Source: Campylobacteraceae bacterium
GTDB taxonomy: Bacteria; Campylobacterota; Campylobacteria; Campylobacterales; Sulfurovaceae
DNA: 10,335 nucleotides
Assembly (NCBI GenBank): GCA_027026055.1
Contig: JALVPA010000161.1
Coordinates: 1 to 10,335, forward strand
Direction of reading: 5' to 3'
The translations under genes were made by a program, and so were the position numbers. Of this stretch, positions 6,998 to 10,335 are shown in pieces. The notes beneath the pieces are model-generated. The model did no database searches. It was not told where the DNA came from and was given only the letters and a program-made list of their open reading frames with translations. Each line of letters starts with the position of its first letter. Position 1 is the first letter of the stretch.

Positions 6998-8014
6998 ATG
7001 TCTCATGCTACACCACATTATGCGTCGTTTCGCTCCATCGGCGCATATGTCCCCGAAAAAGTTCTTACCAATGCCGACTTGGAAAAAATGGTCGATACGA
7101 GCGACGAGTGGATCGTCAAACGCACGGGTATCAAAGAGAGGCATATCGCAGCGGACGACGAAGCAACCAGCGATATGGGAGCCAAAGCAGGGCAAACCGC
7201 TATCGAACGTGCGGGATTAAATGCGGAAGATATCGATTTGGTACTTTGTGCGACGGTGACTCCCGATTATTTCAATATGCCCTCCACCGCCTGTATCGTT
7301 TCGGATAAATTGGGTATCAAAAATGTACAGGCGTTCGATATTTCGGCAGCTTGTAGCGGATTTGTTTATGCACTCTCCGTTGCCAAAGCTTTTATCGAAT
7401 CGGGGATGAAACGCAACGTATTGGTGGTAGGGGCGGAAAAATTTTCTTCGATTGTAGATTATACGGACAGAACCACATGTATTTTATTCGGCGACGGTGC
7501 GGGTGCGGCGGTTATTTCCGCCACTGAGAATAAAGACGAAGCGTTTGTGGATATTCATGCGAGCGCCGACGGCAGTTATGCCGATTTTTTGGTGACTCCG
7601 GCTCCGGGTAGTGTCAATCCCGTCAGTCAAAAGGTGATTGACGAGGGGCTGCAATATGTACAAATGAAAGGGAACGAAACCTTTAAGTTGGCGGTCAAAA
7701 CATTAACCAAAGATGTCAAAGAGATTTTGGAAAAAAACAATATCTCCGCAGAAACGATTCCTCATTTCGTTCCGCACCAGGCCAACTACCGCATTATCAA
7801 AGCGGTGGGCGACGCTTTGAAAATGCGCGAAGATCAGGTGGTGCTGACCGTGCACAAATACGGCAATACCTCCGCCGCATCGATACCGATGGCTATAAAC
7901 GACATATGGGAGTCCGGTAGATTGAGACAAGGCGATATGATGTTGCTGGATACGTTCGGAGGCGGATTGACCTGGGCATCGGCGTTGCTTCCGTTTGCGG
8001 GGAAATCTCTGTAA
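6998..8014 (+). CDS. fabH: Beta-ketoacyl-ACP synthase III
   Basis: FabH starts fatty-acid synthesis by condensing acetyl-CoA with malonyl-ACP. The 338-residue protein has the complete Cys-His-Asn triad: C119 in DISAACSGF, H260 in VPHQAN and N290 in KYGNTSAASIP. The N-terminal SIGAYVPE, DTSDEWI and RTGIKERHI segments are typical, as is GDGAGAAVI (165-173). The C-terminal GGGLTW is followed by AS rather than the common GA, a mild variation outside the triad. AAGGA at 6988-6992 lies six bases before the ATG. The protein begins with about nine residues before the first conserved strand, slightly more than the shortest homologues, but no better start is seen. It follows plsX, as in many bacteria, and the next gene begins nine bases after its stop. 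Confidence 0.96.
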   Translation: MSHATPHYASFRSIGAYVPEKVLTNADLEKMVDTSDEWIVKRTGIKERHIAADDEATSDMGAKAGQTAIERAGLNAEDIDLVLCATVTPDYFNMPSTACIVSDKLGIKNVQAFDISAACSGFVYALSVAKAFIESGMKRNVLVVGAEKFSSIVDYTDRTTCILFGDGAGAAVISATENKDEAFVDIHASADGSYADFLVTPAPGSVNPVSQKVIDEGLQYVQMKGNETFKLAVKTLTKDVKEILEKNNISAETIPHFVPHQANYRIIKAVGDALKMREDQVVLTVHKYGNTSAASIPMAINDIWESGRLRQGDMMLLDTFGGGLTWASALLPFAGKSL

Positions 8015-8023
8015 GCGTTTCGC

Positions 8024-8833
8024 ATGATAATCGGCTGTATCGGCGATATTGTAGGCAAACCCGGTAGAGAAGCTGTAGCGGCGGCGTTACCGTCGTTAAA
8101 GGAGCGTTTCGATATCGATTTTGTCGTTGCCAATTACGAAAACGCTTCTCACGGATTCGGGCTTACCGAAAAAAACGCCAAAGAACTTTTTTCCTACGGT
8201 ATCGACGTGATGACCGGCGGCAATCACAGTTTCGATAAAAAAGAGATTCTGACGCTTTTTGGCACCCATCCTCTTTTGCGGCCGCTCAATTATCCCGAAG
8301 CTACGCCGGGTTGCGGTGTTTGGTGCGGAAAGGTTCACGGTACGAATATAGCCGTTGTGAATTTGATGGGGCACTACGGTATGCCGATGGCGGACAACCC
8401 TTTTACCAAAATCGTACCGACGATAGAAAAACTCAAATCCGATGGCATAAGGCATATCGTTGTGGATATGCACGCCGAAGCGAGTGCGGAGAAGCAGACG
8501 CTATTGCATCTGCTTAAAAAAGATGTGACGGTACTTTTCGGCACCCATACGCATGTGGGGACGGACGATTTGGACATTATCGAGGGATGCGCTTATGTGA
8601 CCGATATCGGTTTGACGGGGTGTCGGGACGGTGTGATAGGAATGGATAAAAAGATTCCTCTTTCGCGTGCGCTGACGGGAACGGGCGGACATCACGATAT
8701 CCCCAAACGTTGTAAAACGCTTTTTCAAATGATCGTCGTCGAAACGAATGACGACGGACGCGCCGTCGATGCGAAAAAGATAAAGGTTTACGACAACGGC
8801 CACGAACGTATAGAGAGTGTGTTTGAAATATGA
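8024..8833 (+). CDS. ymdB: YmdB-family metallophosphoesterase (TIGR00282 type)
   Basis: This 269-residue protein matches the YmdB-like calcineurin-fold phosphoesterases. Metal ligands are in the expected places: D8 in GDIVGKPGR, E39-N40 in NYENASHG, N67-H68 in GGNHSFDKKE, H150 in VDMHAE, and H175 and H177 in GTHTHVGTDD. E39 corresponds to the glutamate needed for activity in Bacillus subtilis YmdB, which hydrolyses 2',3'- and 3',5'-cyclic nucleotides and affects biofilm formation and RNA levels. Here the catalytic set is intact, so activity is likely, but the substrate and role in this organism are unknown. No signal peptide is seen, so it should be cytoplasmic. It lies nine bases after fabH with a weak ribosome site, suggesting coupling. 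The end overlaps the next possible start by ATGA. The symbol is that of the B. subtilis homologue; the E. coli gene named ymdB is unrelated. Confidence 0.88.
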   Translation: MIIGCIGDIVGKPGREAVAAALPSLKERFDIDFVVANYENASHGFGLTEKNAKELFSYGIDVMTGGNHSFDKKEILTLFGTHPLLRPLNYPEATPGCGVWCGKVHGTNIAVVNLMGHYGMPMADNPFTKIVPTIEKLKSDGIRHIVVDMHAEASAEKQTLLHLLKKDVTVLFGTHTHVGTDDLDIIEGCAYVTDIGLTGCRDGVIGMDKKIPLSRALTGTGGHHDIPKRCKTLFQMIVVETNDDGRAVDAKKIKVYDNGHERIESVFEI

Positions 8834-8979
8834 ACGAACAATCTATTTTTCGCTTTCATTGGGTGATCGGACGACCTGTAGATTATTGGTTGCATAAAGC
8901 GGAACCGTCCGTACACCATGATGGGGAAGGAAGTGAAGAGGGGGGTGTGTTATTGGAACCCCAATCTTTACAAAAGTAG
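8830..8979 (+). pseudogene. Short ATGA-coupled frame, possible stump of an operon gene
   Basis: An ATG at 8830 overlaps the ymdB stop codon (ATGA), the usual sign of a translationally coupled downstream gene. The frame runs 49 codons to TAG at 8977-8979. It begins MNEQSIFRFHWVIGRPVDYW, which reads like a natural protein start. The rest (from about 8883) lies antisense to the 3' end of the bspA-like gene and turns into a low-complexity stretch rich in Gly and Glu. I do not recognise the product. One reading is that a longer operon gene was cut off when the BspA-like gene arrived; another is that the ATGA is chance and this is only the 49-base gap between convergent genes. Evidence is thin. Confidence 0.3.
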
Positions 8980-10335
8980 CGATCGCCGTCAATATTCCAT
9001 TCGCTGAGATTGTTATCTCTAAAACAGTAGGCATACATAAACATACTTTTGGCTTTTACATAATAAATTTTGTTGCCTTCAGCCCATCCTCTGACATTCC
9101 AATAACTTATGTCGTTATTGAACGAAGAGGCATTTAAAAACATTTCGGACATGTCTTTTACGTTACTGACATTCCAATCGCCGATTGAATGGTTTTGTAA
9201 TGCTATCGGATTGAATGAACGTGCATAAGCGAACATTCCACTCATATTTTGGTCATTGGAAACATCCCAATAGCCTAAATAGCGTCCCTCGAACTGTCTT
9301 GCACCTCTGAACATATCCGCCGTTGTCACTACATTGCCGACATCCCAGTTGAAAAGGAGACTGTTGAACGATAAGGCATTTTTAAATGTCGAAGACATAT
9401 CCGTAACGGACGAAACATCCCAAGTATTAATATTTTGATTGAATGCGAGGGCATATTCGAACATCGAAGACATATCCGTAACGGACGAAACATCCCAATT
9501 GTCCAAAGGCTGGTTAAAGGCGTGAGCATGTAAAAACATTTTTTTCATCGAGGTCACCGAGGATACGTTCCAGTGGTTGAGCGGCCGATTGAATGCAACG
9601 GCGTCGGAAAACATTTCGTCCATATTTGTCACATTTCTTGTATCCCATAATCCGTCAAGTGTTCCGTTAAAAGATTTTGCAAGTTTGAACATTCCGTGCA
9701 TATCGGTGACATTTACGGTATTCCAATTTAACGATTGATTGAATGTTTCCGCCATTAAAAACATTTCGTGCATATCGGTTACATTACTTGTATCCCAGTT
9801 TCCGATATTTTGATTAAACTTGGTTGCACCCGCAAACATTTGTGACATATCCGTTACTTTGTGCGTATTCCACTTGCTTATGTCTCGATTGAAGTTGTAA
9901 GCGGCTTTGAACATTTGTCCCATCTTTTTTACGTTATGAGTGTCCCAATTCCCGATATGTTGATTAAACTTAGTTGCGCCGGAAAACATGGCGTGCATAT
10001 TTGTAACGTTTGATGTGTTCCACTTTCCAATAGGTTGATTGAACTGCGTTGCAGCAGCAAACATACCGCTCATTGTGGTAACTCGGGAGATGTTCCAGTC
10101 GCCTATCGGTTGATTGAATTTGGTAGCGATATAAAACATGAGACTCATATCACTTACTTGCGAAGTATCCCATTTTCCAATATCTTGATTGAAATTGCTT
10201 GCATTGAAGAAAAGGGCATGCATATCCGTAACATGTGAAGTACATATATGGACGAAATCGCCACTGTTTTTATCTATGTCTCTAATCGTATCGTTGTCGA
10301 CGACCGTATATGTTTTACCGTTAATAGTAAAAGTG
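8883..10335 (-). CDS. BspA-family repeat surface protein (DUF285), 5' partial
   Basis: The frame stays open to the right edge, so the first visible methionine (10223) is internal; 483 residues are visible. The upstream part reads FTINGKTYTVVDNDTIRD and then HICTSHVTDM, the usual lead-in of BspA-type proteins. From residue 35 about sixteen repeats follow, mostly 25 residues, of the form VTDMSxMFxxAxxFNQxIGxWDTSN. They match the DUF285 / bacterial surface protein 26-residue repeat. The last three or four are irregular, with insertions. The C-terminus is Pro/Ser-rich with cysteines (WCTDGSALCNQ) and shows no membrane helix, LPXTG or other anchor. Relatives are secreted or surface proteins, some adhesins; the signal peptide would lie outside the window. 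Base composition looks more AT-rich than the operon, and the gene faces the operon, consistent with acquisition by transfer. Confidence 0.9.
   Translation of the reverse strand, partial: TFTINGKTYTVVDNDTIRDIDKNSGDFVHICTSHVTDMHALFFNASNFNQDIGKWDTSQVSDMSLMFYIATKFNQPIGDWNISRVTTMSGMFAAATQFNQPIGKWNTSNVTNMHAMFSGATKFNQHIGNWDTHNVKKMGQMFKAAYNFNRDISKWNTHKVTDMSQMFAGATKFNQNIGNWDTSNVTDMHEMFLMAETFNQSLNWNTVNVTDMHGMFKLAKSFNGTLDGLWDTRNVTNMDEMFSDAVAFNRPLNHWNVSSVTSMKKMFLHAHAFNQPLDNWDVSSVTDMSSMFEYALAFNQNINTWDVSSVTDMSSTFKNALSFNSLLFNWDVGNVVTTADMFRGARQFEGRYLGYWDVSNDQNMSGMFAYARSFNPIALQNHSIGDWNVSNVKDMSEMFLNASSFNNDISYWNVRGWAEGNKIYYVKAKSMFMYAYCFRDNNLSEWNIDGDRYFCKDWGSNNTPPSSLPSPSWCTDGSALCNQ
9389..9498 (-). repeat. Two near-identical 75-base repeat units inside the bspA-like gene
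   Basis: A 35-base stretch at 9389-9423 recurs without change at 9464-9498, exactly 75 bases away, which is one 25-residue protein repeat. It codes for the WDVSSVTDMSS junction of two neighbouring units. The other units share only the protein consensus and differ at many third positions, so this pair looks like a recent duplication or gene conversion. Confidence 0.8.

Noticed and set aside
8868..8911. CGGACG / CGTCCG inverted repeat between ymdB and the bspA-like gene, as a shared terminator
   Set aside because: Only six pairs with a 32-base loop and no T run; most of it lies inside the bspA-like coding end.
10223..10223. Methionine at 10223 as the start of the bspA-like gene
   Set aside because: The frame is open for 37 more codons to the window edge, and those residues read as the normal lead-in of the family, so the methionine is internal.
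9000..10250. Regular 75-base periodicity suggesting a CRISPR or satellite array
   Set aside because: The period is explained by the 25-residue protein repeat; the DNA units differ at many positions and there are no unique spacers.

Overview
The window looks like chromosomal DNA from a Campylobacterota (formerly Epsilonproteobacteria) member, most likely a Sulfurovum-like, non-flagellated lineage. This rests on three things: the protein sequences resemble remembered Campylobacter, Helicobacter and Sulfurimonas proteins; the blocks pheA-hisC-dxs and metK/fdx-ndk-DUF177-rpmF-plsX-fabH match known gene orders of that phylum; and the promoters are AT-rich extended -10 sites without clear -35 boxes. 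The assignment is inference from memory, without a database search.

Layout. Bases 1-129 hold the C-terminal end of the chorismate mutase/prephenate dehydratase gene pheA. Bases 130-288 are a non-coding spacer made largely of degenerate 7-base tandem repeats. Then, all on the + strand, come hisC (289-1386), dxs (1414-3273), metK (3288-4445), a 2[4Fe-4S] ferredoxin gene (4508-4783) followed by a probable terminator, ndk (4912-5325), a DUF177/YceD gene (5341-5715), rpmF (5742-5906), plsX (5912-6901), fabH (6998-8014) and a YmdB-type metallophosphoesterase gene (8024-8833). A short reading frame overlaps the ymdB stop by ATGA and may be the stump of a further operon gene. On the - strand, 8883 to the right edge is a partial gene for a BspA-family surface protein built of about sixteen 25-residue repeats. 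Its start lies outside the window.

How the genes work together. The left half is amino-acid and cofactor metabolism: aromatic amino acids, histidine, isoprenoid and thiamine/pyridoxal precursor synthesis, and S-adenosylmethionine. The middle is the conserved yceD-rpmF-plsX-fabH arrangement, which joins ribosomal protein L32 to the start of fatty-acid and phospholipid synthesis. Ferredoxin and nucleoside diphosphate kinase genes sit just upstream, and a predicted cyclic-nucleotide phosphodiesterase gene just downstream. Likely transcription starts lie before fdx, ndk and fabH.

Most of the window is ordinary housekeeping DNA. The parts worth a second look are the direct hisC-dxs junction, where the flagellar genes fliF-fliG-fliH sit in relatives; the heptamer-repeat spacer; and the right end, where a repeat-rich surface protein gene, with signs of internal repeat duplication, abuts and possibly truncates the operon. 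I found no strong evidence of a wholly new system.
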